Positions 43,182 through 52,688 of a DNA stretch of 64,000 nucleotides are shown in pieces. The DNA comes from an uncultured Oscillospiraceae bacterium (GTDB lineage: Bacteria; Bacillota; Clostridia; Oscillospirales; Ruminococcaceae), in assembly GCA_910584715.1 (NCBI GenBank), contig CAJUAN010000004.1, forward strand, positions 79,082-143,081, read 5' to 3'. The translations under genes and the position numbers were made by a program. How positions within the stretch are numbered: position 1 is the first letter of the stretch; each line of letters opens with the position of its first letter. The notes under the pieces are model-generated. The model was not told where the DNA came from. It saw only the letters and a list, made by a program, of their open reading frames with translations, and did no database searches.

Positions 43182-43964
43182 ATGAGCAATGAAAAATTCA
43201 AAATAGGCAATCTTTCAGGCAAAGGTCTTATTATTGCGGTAGCGGCAAGTATCGTTGTCGTGGGCGCGGCGGGATTCTACTCCTACAGCAAAATTTCCGA
43301 TAAGCTCAACGCGGAGATCATAGGAGAAAACAGGGATACATTGTCTGCCGACGGAGCCGCAAATGACGGCGCTCCTTCCGACGGAAACGGAGCGGTTCTC
43401 AATGCTCCCGTGGACGCCGCCCAAACTGACGTTTCCAAACCTGAGCCAGTCGTTACCCTTGATGAAAGGGAACCCGCTGAATCCGCGGTAGTCACAACGG
43501 AAGCAGACAAAGCTGAAACTTCTGCCGCTCAGACCGAGCCGTTCCCGACAACTATGGTAAGACCGCTCAACGGCGAGGTGCTCAACGACTTTTCCGGAGG
43601 CGAGCTTGTTAAGTCCAAAACTCTTAACGTGTGGAAAACCCACGACGGGGTCGATATCGCGGGTGCAATGGACGAAAAGGTAAAGAGCATGACGGGCGGT
43701 ACTGTGACAAAGGTCTATGAGGATCAGATGCTTGGCGCGTGCGTTATAATCGACCATGGAAACGGCTTTGAGGGGTACTACTGCAATCTAAGCAAGGATA
43801 TTCCCGTAGCCGAGGGTCAGAGCGTTTCTGCGGGTACCGTTATCGGAGCTGTTGGAAATACCGCCCAGAACGAGATCAGCGAGGAACCGCATTTGCACTT
43901 TGCTATCAAGAAAAACGGAGAGTGGATAGACCCTATCGCTCTTATTTCCGGAGAGGGAAGCTGA
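43182..43964 (+). CDS. M23 peptidase with N-terminal anchor, SpoIIQ-like
   Basis: 260 residues: membrane helix (about 15-38), a Thr/Ala/Glu-rich linker (about 40-135), then a LytM/M23 domain (about 140-260). Zinc residues are complete: KTHDGVDIAG (HxxxD) and EEPHLHFAI (HxH). The layout matches SpoIIQ, which bridges forespore and mother cell; clostridial SpoIIQ keeps the zinc site while the Bacillus one has lost it. A vegetative wall hydrolase is the alternative. ATG at 43182 with GAGGTG upstream. A 79-base gap suggests separate control, but no sigma-F promoter is clear. Confidence 0.72.
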   Translation: MSNEKFKIGNLSGKGLIIAVAASIVVVGAAGFYSYSKISDKLNAEIIGENRDTLSADGAANDGAPSDGNGAVLNAPVDAAQTDVSKPEPVVTLDEREPAESAVVTTEADKAETSAAQTEPFPTTMVRPLNGEVLNDFSGGELVKSKTLNVWKTHDGVDIAGAMDEKVKSMTGGTVTKVYEDQMLGACVIIDHGNGFEGYYCNLSKDIPVAEGQSVSAGTVIGAVGNTAQNEISEEPHLHFAIKKNGEWIDPIALISGEGS

Positions 43965-43974
43965 AAAAAGATAC

Positions 43975-44013
43975 AAAAACGCCGCTTTGCAGCATATTCT
44001 GCAAAGCGGTTTT
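43975..44013. terminator. Bidirectional terminator
   Basis: CCGCTTTGCAG (43982-43992) / CTGCAAAGCGG (43999-44009), flanked by AAAAAC on the left and TTTT on the right. Ends the convergent 43182 and 44023 genes. Confidence 0.88.
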
Positions 44014-44022
44014 GGTGTACAT

Positions 44023-45564
44023 TCAATTTTCAATTGGTTTTCTTACAAATTTTTGTGTTGATTTCGTAGCGGACAGTTTCTTGTCAAGCTCATAAAGAGC
44101 GATAAAAATTATTCCGGCTGTACAGAGGTAAATTACCGTCTCAAAAAGTGCCGACGAGCAGGTGATAAATCTTGTCAGGGCGGAGGTTATCTGACAGCAG
44201 AAAAAGCACGTTGCAAAGGGCTTTACAATATAGGTGAACGCCTCAAAGCGGATATGCGCGGCATGGAAAACGAATATTACGCGGACAATATTGCTGTACA
44301 CGTTGCTGGCATAATACGATATCAGAACCCCCGTGAAGCCGTAAAGATGCACGAAAACTATAACGCATACTATTCTTATTGCGTATTCGCAGAGACTGTT
44401 TACCGTGGAAAAATTCTGTCTGCCCAGACCTTTTATAATTCCCTCCAGAACTATTTCAAGGTAGATAAACGGCACGACGGGGAACATCTTCACAAGAGTC
44501 TCGCTGACAAGGCTGTCTGAGGGACACAGAAGCTGTCCGATGTTTTTTCCCATAACGAGCAGCATTCCTGAAACGAAAAAGGAGTACGCAAACGCCCGCG
44601 TCAGGCTTTTCTTTATAAGACCCTGTACTCTTTCGACGTTTTCCGATGATTTAGCCCGCGCTATTTCGGGTATAATGATATTTGACAGACTTGTGAGGAT
44701 AACCGCGGGATAGAATACCGTCGGGATTATCATTGCCTCGAACATACCGTATTCGCTCATGGCTCGCTCCGCGGAGGCGTTATATTTTAAAAGAGCCACC
44801 GGTACAAGGGCTTCGTTCAGGGAGGACATTATCATCTGGACGTATCCTCCCGCCACGATAGGCAGCGAAAGCTTCAGATAGGAGGACACCCTTTCTATAC
44901 GCGACTGTCCGCTTGGCAGTGTGGAAAAACGGCGGTATTCTGGCAGGTATTTTACTATGTAGTATATGAAGCTGACGGTTTCACCAATAAGTATCGAGAC
45001 CGAAATGAGAAGGTAAACGCTCAGACCTCGGTCAAGCAGGAATATCACGCCTACGGTGAGAGATATCCATTTTGAAGCAAATTCTATTATGTCACCGTTG
45101 CATGGAATGCGGACGTCCCGCATTGCGTTGAAATATCCTCTTATGCAGGAGCCGAAAGCCGCGGGCGGCAGGGACAGCGCTATTATCCTGACCGATACCG
45201 CAAGCTCCGGAGCAGCTGAAACCCGGTCGGCAATGATACGGGCAAGTCCGAAGGAAGCCAGTGCGAAAGCCGATGACAGTATCATTGCAAATCCAAGGGA
45301 AAGCTTCATTATTTTTTTGAGATTTTTGTTTCCCGCTCCCAATTCCTCCGAAACGAAACGGCTCGTGGAGATAAAAATATTTCCGTTTGCGAGTACCATG
45401 ATGAATCCGAACAGCGAGGTTATAAGTGTCATTACCCCAACGGAGGCTGTTCCGAGCTTGTTCGATATAAAAATGTTCAGCCACAGCCCCAGTCCCTGTA
45501 AAATAATTGATACTGCGGTGAGTCGCGCTGTGTCTTTGGCAATACGGTTCATAGAAATTTTCAA
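44023..45564 (-). CDS. MOP-family lipid-linked oligosaccharide flippase (SpoVB-like)
   Basis: 513 residues, about 12-14 membrane helices. It begins AKDTARLTAVSIILQGLGLWLN-like (MurJ/SpoVB/Wzx start) and contains a conserved GYFNAMRDVRIP loop. Members move lipid-linked sugars across the membrane; SpoVB-type proteins serve the spore cortex. The start is a TTG at 45564 with GAGGG 7 bases upstream; the ATG at 45552 is 19 bases from that site. It diverges from murD and faces the SpoIIQ-like gene, giving a wall-synthesis neighbourhood. Confidence 0.82.
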   Translation of the reverse strand: MKISMNRIAKDTARLTAVSIILQGLGLWLNIFISNKLGTASVGVMTLITSLFGFIMVLANGNIFISTSRFVSEELGAGNKNLKKIMKLSLGFAMILSSAFALASFGLARIIADRVSAAPELAVSVRIIALSLPPAAFGSCIRGYFNAMRDVRIPCNGDIIEFASKWISLTVGVIFLLDRGLSVYLLISVSILIGETVSFIYYIVKYLPEYRRFSTLPSGQSRIERVSSYLKLSLPIVAGGYVQMIMSSLNEALVPVALLKYNASAERAMSEYGMFEAMIIPTVFYPAVILTSLSNIIIPEIARAKSSENVERVQGLIKKSLTRAFAYSFFVSGMLLVMGKNIGQLLCPSDSLVSETLVKMFPVVPFIYLEIVLEGIIKGLGRQNFSTVNSLCEYAIRIVCVIVFVHLYGFTGVLISYYASNVYSNIVRVIFVFHAAHIRFEAFTYIVKPFATCFFCCQITSALTRFITCSSALFETVIYLCTAGIIFIALYELDKKLSATKSTQKFVRKPIEN

Positions 45565-45623
45565 CGTTTATCCCTCATTTCTTAGTAATAATTATGAAAA
45601 TACTTAAATTTCTATGTCTTTTG

Positions 45624-45652
45624 TTGCTATTTTCGAAAAAATTGGATATAAT
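45624..45652 (+). promoter_or_regulatory. Promoter of the murD operon
   Basis: TTGCTA (45624-45629), 17-bp spacer, TATAAT (45647-45652) with extended -10 TTGGA. Confidence 0.7.
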
Positions 45653-45701
45653 AAGATATGTGTGCAAAAAGCATAAACGAAATTGGAGATGAACAACAGA
45701 A

Positions 45702-47093
45702 ATGACAAAAGCAGAAAAGTTTTTTTCCGCTGTAAAGAATAAAAAAATCGCTTTTATCGGTATGGGCGTTACAAATAACGACGTTGTAAGGCTTTTCCTG
45801 AAAAAGGGGATAGACGTTACAGTCTGCGATCGCAAGGACAGAGCCGCCGCGGGAGATATCGTTTCCGAGCTTGAGGCGGCGGGAGCAAGGCTTTCTTTCG
45901 GCGAAAGGTACCTTGACCCCATATATGAAAGCGATATTGTTTTCCGCGCTCCCGGCGTGTACTGGAACATTCCGGAGCTGAAAAAAGCGCGGGATATCGG
46001 CGTGACCGTTACTTCCGAAATGGAGGTGTTTTTCGACCTGTGCCCCTGCAAGCTGTACGCCATAACGGGTACCGACGGAAAAACAACAACGACGACTATA
46101 ACGGCGAAGACTCTTGCGCGGAGCGGCAAAACCGTACATAAGGGCGGAAACATCGGGCGCGCGCTTCTGCCGATAATCGAGGAAATAAGCGAAGATGACG
46201 TTGCGGTTGTGGAGCTTTCAAGCTTTCAGCTCATTAGTATGCGCAGGTCTCCCGACTGCGCGGCGATAACCAATATTTATCCCGACCACCTTAACGTTCA
46301 CAGCTCAATGGAGGAGTACGTCGGTGCAAAGCTTAACATTTTGCTGCACCAGAACGCTTTTTCCCGCGCGGTCCTCAATATGGACAACGCCGATACCGAA
46401 AGGCTTTCGGAGTACGTCCGCGGCGATCTCTACAGGTTCAGCAGGACGCAGACGCCGAAGCGGGGTTCTTTCCTGAACAGCGACGGCTGGCTTTGCTTTA
46501 CAGACGGAAATTCTATCGAAAAGATAGTTCATAAGGACGAAATAAAAATTCCCGGTCTGCACAACGTTGAAAATTATCTTACGGCAATATCTCTGCTTCA
46601 CGGGGACGTTCCCAACGAAGCCTTTGCTGAGACCGCCCGTGAGTTCGGCGGAGTGGAGCATCGCATAGAATTTGTCCGCGAGCTGGACGGCGTAAAGTAC
46701 TACAACGACAGCATCGCCACAAGTCCCGTAAGCGTTATCGCCGGTCTGAACGCGTTCGGACGGCGGATAATCGTCATTGCGGGAGGCTCCGACAAAAAGC
46801 TTGACTACAGTCAGCTTGCCGAGCCGATAAACACCTATGTCAAAACGCTGGTGCTTCTTGGTGAGACCGCGGACAGCATTGAAGCGGCGGTAAAGGCGTA
46901 CCCCCACTACAGCGCGGAAAAGTGCCGTATAGTGAGGGTAAAGACAATGGAGGAGGCCGTGAAAGCCGCCCGAGAAAACTCTCAAAGCGGCGACGTGGTA
47001 TCGCTTTCTCCCGCAAGCGCAAGCTTTGACTTATACAAAAATTTTGAGGAGCGGGGACTGCACTACAAGAGTATTGTCAACTCGCTGAAATAA
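45702..47093 (+). CDS. murD: UDP-N-acetylmuramoyl-L-alanine--D-glutamate ligase
   Basis: Adds D-Glu (made by the murI product upstream in the window) to the peptidoglycan precursor. 463 residues. N-terminal UDP-binding Rossmann-like domain, ATP loop GTDGKTTTTTI, and the Mur-ligase motifs VVELSSFQL, NIYPDHLNVH, YNDSIATSP and AGGSDKKLDY. It is not in the usual dcw cluster but leads an operon of peptidases and a PLP enzyme. Confidence 0.95.
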   Translation: MTKAEKFFSAVKNKKIAFIGMGVTNNDVVRLFLKKGIDVTVCDRKDRAAAGDIVSELEAAGARLSFGERYLDPIYESDIVFRAPGVYWNIPELKKARDIGVTVTSEMEVFFDLCPCKLYAITGTDGKTTTTTITAKTLARSGKTVHKGGNIGRALLPIIEEISEDDVAVVELSSFQLISMRRSPDCAAITNIYPDHLNVHSSMEEYVGAKLNILLHQNAFSRAVLNMDNADTERLSEYVRGDLYRFSRTQTPKRGSFLNSDGWLCFTDGNSIEKIVHKDEIKIPGLHNVENYLTAISLLHGDVPNEAFAETAREFGGVEHRIEFVRELDGVKYYNDSIATSPVSVIAGLNAFGRRIIVIAGGSDKKLDYSQLAEPINTYVKTLVLLGETADSIEAAVKAYPHYSAEKCRIVRVKTMEEAVKAARENSQSGDVVSLSPASASFDLYKNFEERGLHYKSIVNSLK

Positions 47094-47113
47094 GAAAGGA
47101 CGCTAATTCTGAT

Positions 47114-48127
47114 ATGGATCTGGAAAAAAGCATAATGTCCCTCGCGGACGCGCGGGGCGTTTCGGGGGACGAAACAAACGCCGCCGAGCTTGCGCTGTCC
47201 ATGCTTAAAGGCTATACGGACGACTGCTGCATTAAAAACGGCAATGTTATTGGCAGATTTGGGTGTAAAGGCTCAAAGCCGCACATTTTGATAGACGCGC
47301 ACATCGACCAAATAGGATTTACGGTAACGCATATAACCGACGACGGATTTCTGAAAATAGCGGGCTGCGGCGGGATAGACCGCAGGCTGCTGCTTGCCCA
47401 GCCTGTTACGGTTTTGGCTAAGGAGCCGCTCCGTGGAGTTATCTGCGCGATACCGCCTCACCTTGAAACAGACGAAAGCAAGGTACCCGAAATGGAGGAT
47501 ATATGCGTGGACGTTGGTCTTACCAAAGCCCGCGCGGAAGAGTTTATTTCTCTCGGAGACAAAATCGTGTTCGCGTCCCGCTGTGTGAAATTGCAAGGCG
47601 ACAGAATAACCGGCGCGGCTCTGGACGACCGCTGCGGTGTTGCTGCTATCCTGCGCGCTTTGGAGCTTGTAAAGGATAAGGCTTTACACAGTGAGATAAC
47701 CGTGATGTTTTCGGCTCAGGAGGAGGTAGGCGAACGGGGCGCAAAGATCGGCGCGTTCGATATAGAGTCAGACATTGCCATTGCCGTTGACGTAAGCTTC
47801 GCCCTGACTGCGGACGATTCCGAGGTCAAGTGCGGAAAGCTTGGCGGCGGCTGTATGATAGGATATTCTCCCGTGCTGGACAGGGGACTGTCCCAAACGT
47901 TTAAAGAAATTGCCGAAAAGCGCGGTCTAACCTACCAGATCGAGGTAATGAGCGGTACGACGGGTACAAACGCCGACAGGTTCTCCGTGAACAAGGGCGG
48001 GGCAAGAGCAGTAACCCTGTCAATACCGCTGAAATATATGCATACGCCGGTTGAGGTAATATCCCTCGCCGATGTGGAAAATACGGCGCAGCTTATTGCA
48101 GCCTATATAACGGAGGTGTCGGCATGA
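47114..48127 (+). CDS. M42-family metallo-aminopeptidase (first of tandem pair)
   Basis: 337 residues. Two-metal ligands all visible: His in DAHIDQIGF, Asp in ALDDRCG, Glu pair in AQEEVGERG, Asp in AVDVSF, and His in YMHTPVEV. Such enzymes trim short peptides in the cytoplasm, often as dodecamers. It keeps the Asp at the VDVS position, whereas the next protein has Glu, so the two may differ in specificity or form a mixed complex. Its stop overlaps the next ATG. Confidence 0.92.
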   Translation: MDLEKSIMSLADARGVSGDETNAAELALSMLKGYTDDCCIKNGNVIGRFGCKGSKPHILIDAHIDQIGFTVTHITDDGFLKIAGCGGIDRRLLLAQPVTVLAKEPLRGVICAIPPHLETDESKVPEMEDICVDVGLTKARAEEFISLGDKIVFASRCVKLQGDRITGAALDDRCGVAAILRALELVKDKALHSEITVMFSAQEEVGERGAKIGAFDIESDIAIAVDVSFALTADDSEVKCGKLGGGCMIGYSPVLDRGLSQTFKEIAEKRGLTYQIEVMSGTTGTNADRFSVNKGGARAVTLSIPLKYMHTPVEVISLADVENTAQLIAAYITEVSA

Positions 48128-49146
48128 CTGCGGAACTGCTCAAAAAGCTTTGCCTGCTGAACGGCGTGTCCGGAGACGAAAGCAGAGTCAGGGATTTTAT
48201 TCTGTCTGAGATATCGGGATACTGCGAGTACCGTGTTGATCCTCTCGGAAACATTATTGCCGAAAAGAAAGGCAAATCCGCTGCGTCTAAAAGGGTCATG
48301 GTTTCCGCCCATATGGACGAGGTAGGAATGGTTGTTACCTCGGTTAAATCGGACGGAACGCTGACAATTTCTCCCGTTGGAGGCATTGATCCCCGCGTTG
48401 CTATAGGCAGACCCGTTTTTGTCGGCGACAGCGACATATATGGCGTTATCGGCGCAAAGGCGGTGCATAATTTGTCTGCTGACGAAAAAAAGACTGCGCC
48501 GAAATTTGACGCGCTGTATGTTGATATCGGCGCGGAGGACAAGGCTGCTGCCGAAAAGCTTGCCGTTCCCGGCGATTTTGTACACTTCTCGTCTGAATTT
48601 ACCTCTTTCGGAGACGGCTATCTAAAGGCTAAGGCGATAGATGACCGCTTCGGCTGCGCGGTCATGATAGACCTGATAAAGTCCGAGCTGCCTTACGACT
48701 GCACATTTACATTCGTTGTACAGGAGGAAGTGGGGCTTCGCGGTTCCCGCGCGGCGGCGTACACCGTTGATCCCGATTTTGCAATTGTTCTCGAAGCTAC
48801 AACTGCTGCGGATATCCCTCTTGCATCGGGAGAGAAACGCTGCTGCGAACTTGGCGGGGGAGCGGTGGTGTCCTACATGGACCGCTCTACTATCTACGAC
48901 AGGGAGCTGTACAGGCTTTCCCGTGAGATCGCTTCGGAAAACAGGATTAAATGGCAGACCAAAACTATGGTCGCAGGGGGAAACGACAGCGGAGCTATCC
49001 ATATTTCCCGCGGTGGAGTGCGTACAATAGCCGTTTCCGCGCCCTGCCGGTACCTGCATTCGCCGTCCTGCACGGTCAAGCTTTCCGATCTGGAGGACTG
49101 CGAAAGGCTTGCGAGTCTTATGCTTGAAAAGATGTGTACGATGTGA
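48124..49146 (+). CDS. M42-family metallo-aminopeptidase (second of tandem pair)
   Basis: 340 residues, paralogue of the preceding gene. Ligands: SAHMDEVGM, AIDDRFG, VQEEVGLRG, VLEATTAADIP and RYLHSPSC. Its LExTTAADIP form is the more widespread YsdC/FrvX-like version. Four-base overlap with the first M42 gene shows coupled translation. Confidence 0.92.
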   Translation: MTAELLKKLCLLNGVSGDESRVRDFILSEISGYCEYRVDPLGNIIAEKKGKSAASKRVMVSAHMDEVGMVVTSVKSDGTLTISPVGGIDPRVAIGRPVFVGDSDIYGVIGAKAVHNLSADEKKTAPKFDALYVDIGAEDKAAAEKLAVPGDFVHFSSEFTSFGDGYLKAKAIDDRFGCAVMIDLIKSELPYDCTFTFVVQEEVGLRGSRAAAYTVDPDFAIVLEATTAADIPLASGEKRCCELGGGAVVSYMDRSTIYDRELYRLSREIASENRIKWQTKTMVAGGNDSGAIHISRGGVRTIAVSAPCRYLHSPSCTVKLSDLEDCERLASLMLEKMCTM

Positions 49147-49853
49147 TAAAGCAAATTTTTGAGGTATCTCCCCAAATGGTTACCGATTCATATTACGGGA
49201 AAAAAATTTTAGCGGCATTTTATGCCTATGGCGGAGATTACGGATTTTGCAGGTTCTATAGCTGCGGCGGTGGATTGATACATGTCTATAATGCGAGTAT
49301 GGTTATAGACGGAGAGATTGATATCGGTGAAGCGGAAATGCTTATACGCATGACGAAGCCAGTTTCTGTGGAAGTGAAAAGTGATGTAGCTTTACAGCTT
49401 GAAACGGCATATGAAAAGGTACACAGAACGCTATTTCGCGTAAAATCGGCAGAAAGCGGAATAAATCCTAATTGTGTAAAGGTGAATAATTATACGGATA
49501 AATGCTTTGCCATACTTAAGGAGAGCTTTGATAAAATGCTTCCTTATGACGACTGGTATGTGGACATATCCCACAGGATAAGGCATAATGTTTCAAAACT
49601 ATATTGGTATGACGGCTCTACTGTTACACAGCAGTTCAATATCAACGGCTTTATTTTCCTGTCGCATATTGCCACAGCTCCGTACGCAAGGGGCAGGGGA
49701 AACGCCCGACGGCTGCTTTGGCTGATCGGTTCCGAAGCCGAAAAAAATGGGGAAACTGCATATCTGTTTGCGCAGGATCACAGACGGTCTTTTTACGAAA
49801 CGATAGGCTTTGAGCCTGTCGGTGAAGATATACTATACGAAATGAAAGGTTGA
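49143..49853 (+). CDS. GNAT-family N-acetyltransferase
   Basis: 236 residues from GTG 49143, which overlaps the upstream TGA. A GTG at 49134 (ORF start) is an alternative; neither has a strong ribosome site, so coupling to the upstream gene is likely. The acetyl-CoA motif is in the C-terminal part (LSHIATAPYARGRGNARRLLWLIG) with a typical FYETIGFEPVGE end. The N-terminal 120 residues are unlike standard GNATs. The substrate is unknown. Confidence 0.82.
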   Translation: MIKQIFEVSPQMVTDSYYGKKILAAFYAYGGDYGFCRFYSCGGGLIHVYNASMVIDGEIDIGEAEMLIRMTKPVSVEVKSDVALQLETAYEKVHRTLFRVKSAESGINPNCVKVNNYTDKCFAILKESFDKMLPYDDWYVDISHRIRHNVSKLYWYDGSTVTQQFNINGFIFLSHIATAPYARGRGNARRLLWLIGSEAEKNGETAYLFAQDHRRSFYETIGFEPVGEDILYEMKG

Positions 49854-49858
49854 TACTA

Positions 49859-51157
49859 ATGGCAGAAATTTTTGATCCCAAGCCCGTCGAGGAAAAGGGC
49901 TTTGAGATAGATGAAAGAATAATTAAGCTTGCGGAAAAGGCGGAGGAAAACTGTTCCGCCGTATTTGCCGAGACAGACAGGATAGCCCGTCTGAACGGTG
50001 AAAAGGTTCTGAAAGCGTTTATAAACAACAAGGTCAGCGCATCTTGCATGACCGGCACTACCGGCTACGGTTACGGCGACGTTGGCAGGGATACGCTTGA
50101 TAAGGTCTATGCCGACGTTTTCGGTGCGGAGGACGCTCTTGTACGCCACACCTTTGTTTCGGGTACCCATGCGCTTACCTGCGCGCTTTTCGGTGTACTC
50201 AGAGCCGGAGACAAGCTTGTAAGCCTTACAGGTACGCCTTATGATACTCTTGAAGAAGTAATCGGTCTGCGCGGAAGCGGAAACGGTTCCCTTAAAGATT
50301 TCGGCGTTCAGTACGATCAGGTTGATCTTCTTCCCGACGGAAAGCCGGATGTAGGCGAGATATTCAAAAAGGTAAAGGACGCTAAGGTTGCTTACATACA
50401 GCGTTCTCGGGGATATTCCCTAAGACCGACCCTTACGCTGAACGGGATAGCCGAAATAGTCAAGGCGGCTAAGGGAGCAAATCCCGATATTGTTGTAATG
50501 GTGGACAACTGCTACGGCGAATTTGTTGAAAGCAAGGAGCCTTTACAGTCGGGAGCCGATCTTATAATTGGCTCTCTTATAAAGAATCCGGGTGCGGGGA
50601 TAGCTGAGACCGGAGGCTATATCGCGGGAAACAAGAAGCTTGTGGAGCAGTGCGCATATCGTCTTACCTGCGTGGGTATGGGCAAGGAAGTTGGCTGTAC
50701 GCTCAATCAGAACAAGCTTATGTATCAGGGACTTTTCTTTGCTCCCGAGGTTGTCGCAAATGCTGTAAAGACCGCTGCATTTACGTCGGAAATAATGACT
50801 TTACTGGGATTTGAGTGTTTCCCTAAAAGGGACGACAAGCGCGGGGACATCATCACAGCGGTGCTGATGAAAAATGCCGAGAATCTTACCGCGTTCTGTC
50901 AGGGCGTTCAGAAAGGTTCGCCCATTGACAGTTTTGTTACACCAGAGCCGTGGGATATGCCGGGTTATGATTCACAGGTGATCATGGCCGCCGGAGCATT
51001 CAATATGGGCGCGTCAATAGAGCTTTCAGCAGACGCTCCTCTTCGTGAACCGTTTGCTGCGTTTGTTCAGGGGGGACTGACTTATCCGACCGGAAGAATG
51101 GGAATACTTATCGCGCTTCAGGAAATGTTTGACAGGCACTGTTTAAGATTGTTTTAA
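49859..51157 (+). CDS. PLP-dependent methionine gamma-lyase-like protein (YnbB / 'aluminium resistance' family)
   Basis: 432 residues, fold type I PLP enzyme. The Schiff-base Lys is in IGSLIKNPGAGIA; MVDNCYGEF has the PLP-ring Asp; HTFVSGTHALTCALFG is the cofactor phosphate region. Known relatives are annotated as methionine gamma-lyase family or aluminium resistance protein, but the natural reaction is unclear. ATG at 49859 with AAAGG upstream; a TTG at 49850 would overlap the GNAT stop. In many clostridia this gene lies near miaA/hfq/glnR; here it ends the murD operon. Confidence 0.88.
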   Translation: MAEIFDPKPVEEKGFEIDERIIKLAEKAEENCSAVFAETDRIARLNGEKVLKAFINNKVSASCMTGTTGYGYGDVGRDTLDKVYADVFGAEDALVRHTFVSGTHALTCALFGVLRAGDKLVSLTGTPYDTLEEVIGLRGSGNGSLKDFGVQYDQVDLLPDGKPDVGEIFKKVKDAKVAYIQRSRGYSLRPTLTLNGIAEIVKAAKGANPDIVVMVDNCYGEFVESKEPLQSGADLIIGSLIKNPGAGIAETGGYIAGNKKLVEQCAYRLTCVGMGKEVGCTLNQNKLMYQGLFFAPEVVANAVKTAAFTSEIMTLLGFECFPKRDDKRGDIITAVLMKNAENLTAFCQGVQKGSPIDSFVTPEPWDMPGYDSQVIMAAGAFNMGASIELSADAPLREPFAAFVQGGLTYPTGRMGILIALQEMFDRHCLRLF

Positions 51158-51160
51158 CCA

Positions 51161-51194
51161 AAAATCCTCCAAGCTTTTTAGTTTGGAGGATTTT
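51161..51194. terminator. Bidirectional terminator
   Basis: AAAATCCTCCAA (51161-51172) / TTGGAGGATTTT (51183-51194), perfect 12-bp stem between convergent genes. Confidence 0.9.
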
Positions 51195-51197
51195 AAA

Positions 51198-52688
51198 TTA
51201 TTTGCTTTTTTTATTCTGTTTTTCAATGTGTGCGGCGGCAAATTTTCCTGAAGTTACCGCTGTTGGAAGTCCGCCATTTGTGGTAAGCCATTGGCTTGCA
51301 AGAAATACGTTTGACAAACCCTTTACACTGTTTTTTGCCGTCAGGCTTTTATATCCTTTTTGCTCGAAAAAACTCATGTACGCGCCTTTGTACGCACCGC
51401 ACCATTTTGTAAACGTATATGGAGAATATATGTCAAGCAGTACAAGCCTGTTTTCAAGCTCGGGAAAACGGCTTATTATCCGTGCCATGATAATTTCCGC
51501 AGCATGGCGTTTTTCCGCATTGTAGCGTTCCTTATCGCTGTAAATGCTTTTCCAGTATTCATAGTCCTCGTTTTCCTGGGGAATATTGCACTGTATAACG
51601 CGCCTGTCCTTGGGGAACAGCTTTTCGTCGTAGTCGTACAGTCTTATCCCTATGTGGCTGAGGGTACTTTTTCCTACGGTATAGCTTTCGCAGGGGTAAA
51701 CAAATGAACCGCTTTTCAAGCCGTAATCTTCTGTGCCGATGATACCGAAAGAGACGTTGAACGCGGACGATACCTTGTAGCCGTCCTTTTGGGTGTACAT
51801 TTTCCGCAGATTTTTGTCCATATACTTTTTATCAAGCAGCTTTCCGAAGGTCACGGCAGGGTCGGCGGCGCATACTAAAAAATCACATTCCGTTGTGCTT
51901 CCGTCCGAAAATTCAACCGACCGAGCTCTATTTCCGTTAATATTGATTTTTACGGCGGGACAGCTTGTGTGCAGCTTTCCTCCAAGCTTTTGGAAGCGTT
52001 CTGTAATTCGCCGTATCATGCCGACCGATCCTCCCGCAGGAATTGCTGCGGTACCGCTTGTGTAAAATCCTATAGAGGAAATAAGCGTTACCGCCTTGTA
52101 AGTCCCGTGCAGATACCGTTTCATCATTTCACTGACAAGAGGACTTTTGAAACGTCCGGCAAGGTCTGATATTGTGTTGTTTCCGTATTCCTTTATGACC
52201 TTTCCCATTTCAGCCATTGTCATTCCGAATTTTATGTACTCTGTAAAATTCATTTCAGCAAGGGACTTTTCACAGGGTATCCTTACAGATTCCGCCGCTT
52301 TAACAGCGTCAAAAAACTTGTTTATTTCCGTTTTGTCCTCGGGAGCCGCTTCAAGAAATTCACGCCTTGCTTTATCAATATCGCTCCAAAAGTGTAACGC
52401 CTTGCCGTCCTTTTCAAATCCGTAAAAGTACGGTTCGCGGTAAAATTCGGTGCTGTCGTCTATTGCGCCGATATCCCGCCAGATTTTATAAAGTTCGTCT
52501 GTGGGGTTACAGCCTGTCAGCCAGTGGATACAGTTGTCAATGTGGTATCCTTGCCTGTCCCAGCCGGTACATTCGCCGCCCGGAACGGAGTTTTTTTCGT
52601 ACAGTTCAACGCTGAAGCCGTTCATAAGGCAGTATATCCCTGCCGACAGACCTGCGATTCCTCCACCGATAATGATTACTTTTTTCAT
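51198..52688 (-). CDS. Phytoene-desaturase-like FAD oxidoreductase
   Basis: 496 residues. The N-terminal FAD motif is intact (KKVIIIGGGIAGLSAGIYCLMNG), followed by PGGECTGWDRQGYHIDNCIHWL, as in the CrtI / carotenoid isomerase / retinol saturase group. ASQWLTTNGGLPTAVTSGK at the C-terminus closes the FAD site. No other carotenoid gene is near, so the substrate is likely another lipid or isoprenoid. Start at 52688 with GGAGG 6 bases upstream, overlapping the TetR stop. The open frame continues to 53000 but that part is the TetR gene in another frame. Confidence 0.88.
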   Translation of the reverse strand: MKKVIIIGGGIAGLSAGIYCLMNGFSVELYEKNSVPGGECTGWDRQGYHIDNCIHWLTGCNPTDELYKIWRDIGAIDDSTEFYREPYFYGFEKDGKALHFWSDIDKARREFLEAAPEDKTEINKFFDAVKAAESVRIPCEKSLAEMNFTEYIKFGMTMAEMGKVIKEYGNNTISDLAGRFKSPLVSEMMKRYLHGTYKAVTLISSIGFYTSGTAAIPAGGSVGMIRRITERFQKLGGKLHTSCPAVKININGNRARSVEFSDGSTTECDFLVCAADPAVTFGKLLDKKYMDKNLRKMYTQKDGYKVSSAFNVSFGIIGTEDYGLKSGSFVYPCESYTVGKSTLSHIGIRLYDYDEKLFPKDRRVIQCNIPQENEDYEYWKSIYSDKERYNAEKRHAAEIIMARIISRFPELENRLVLLDIYSPYTFTKWCGAYKGAYMSFFEQKGYKSLTAKNSVKGLSNVFLASQWLTTNGGLPTAVTSGKFAAAHIEKQNKKSK

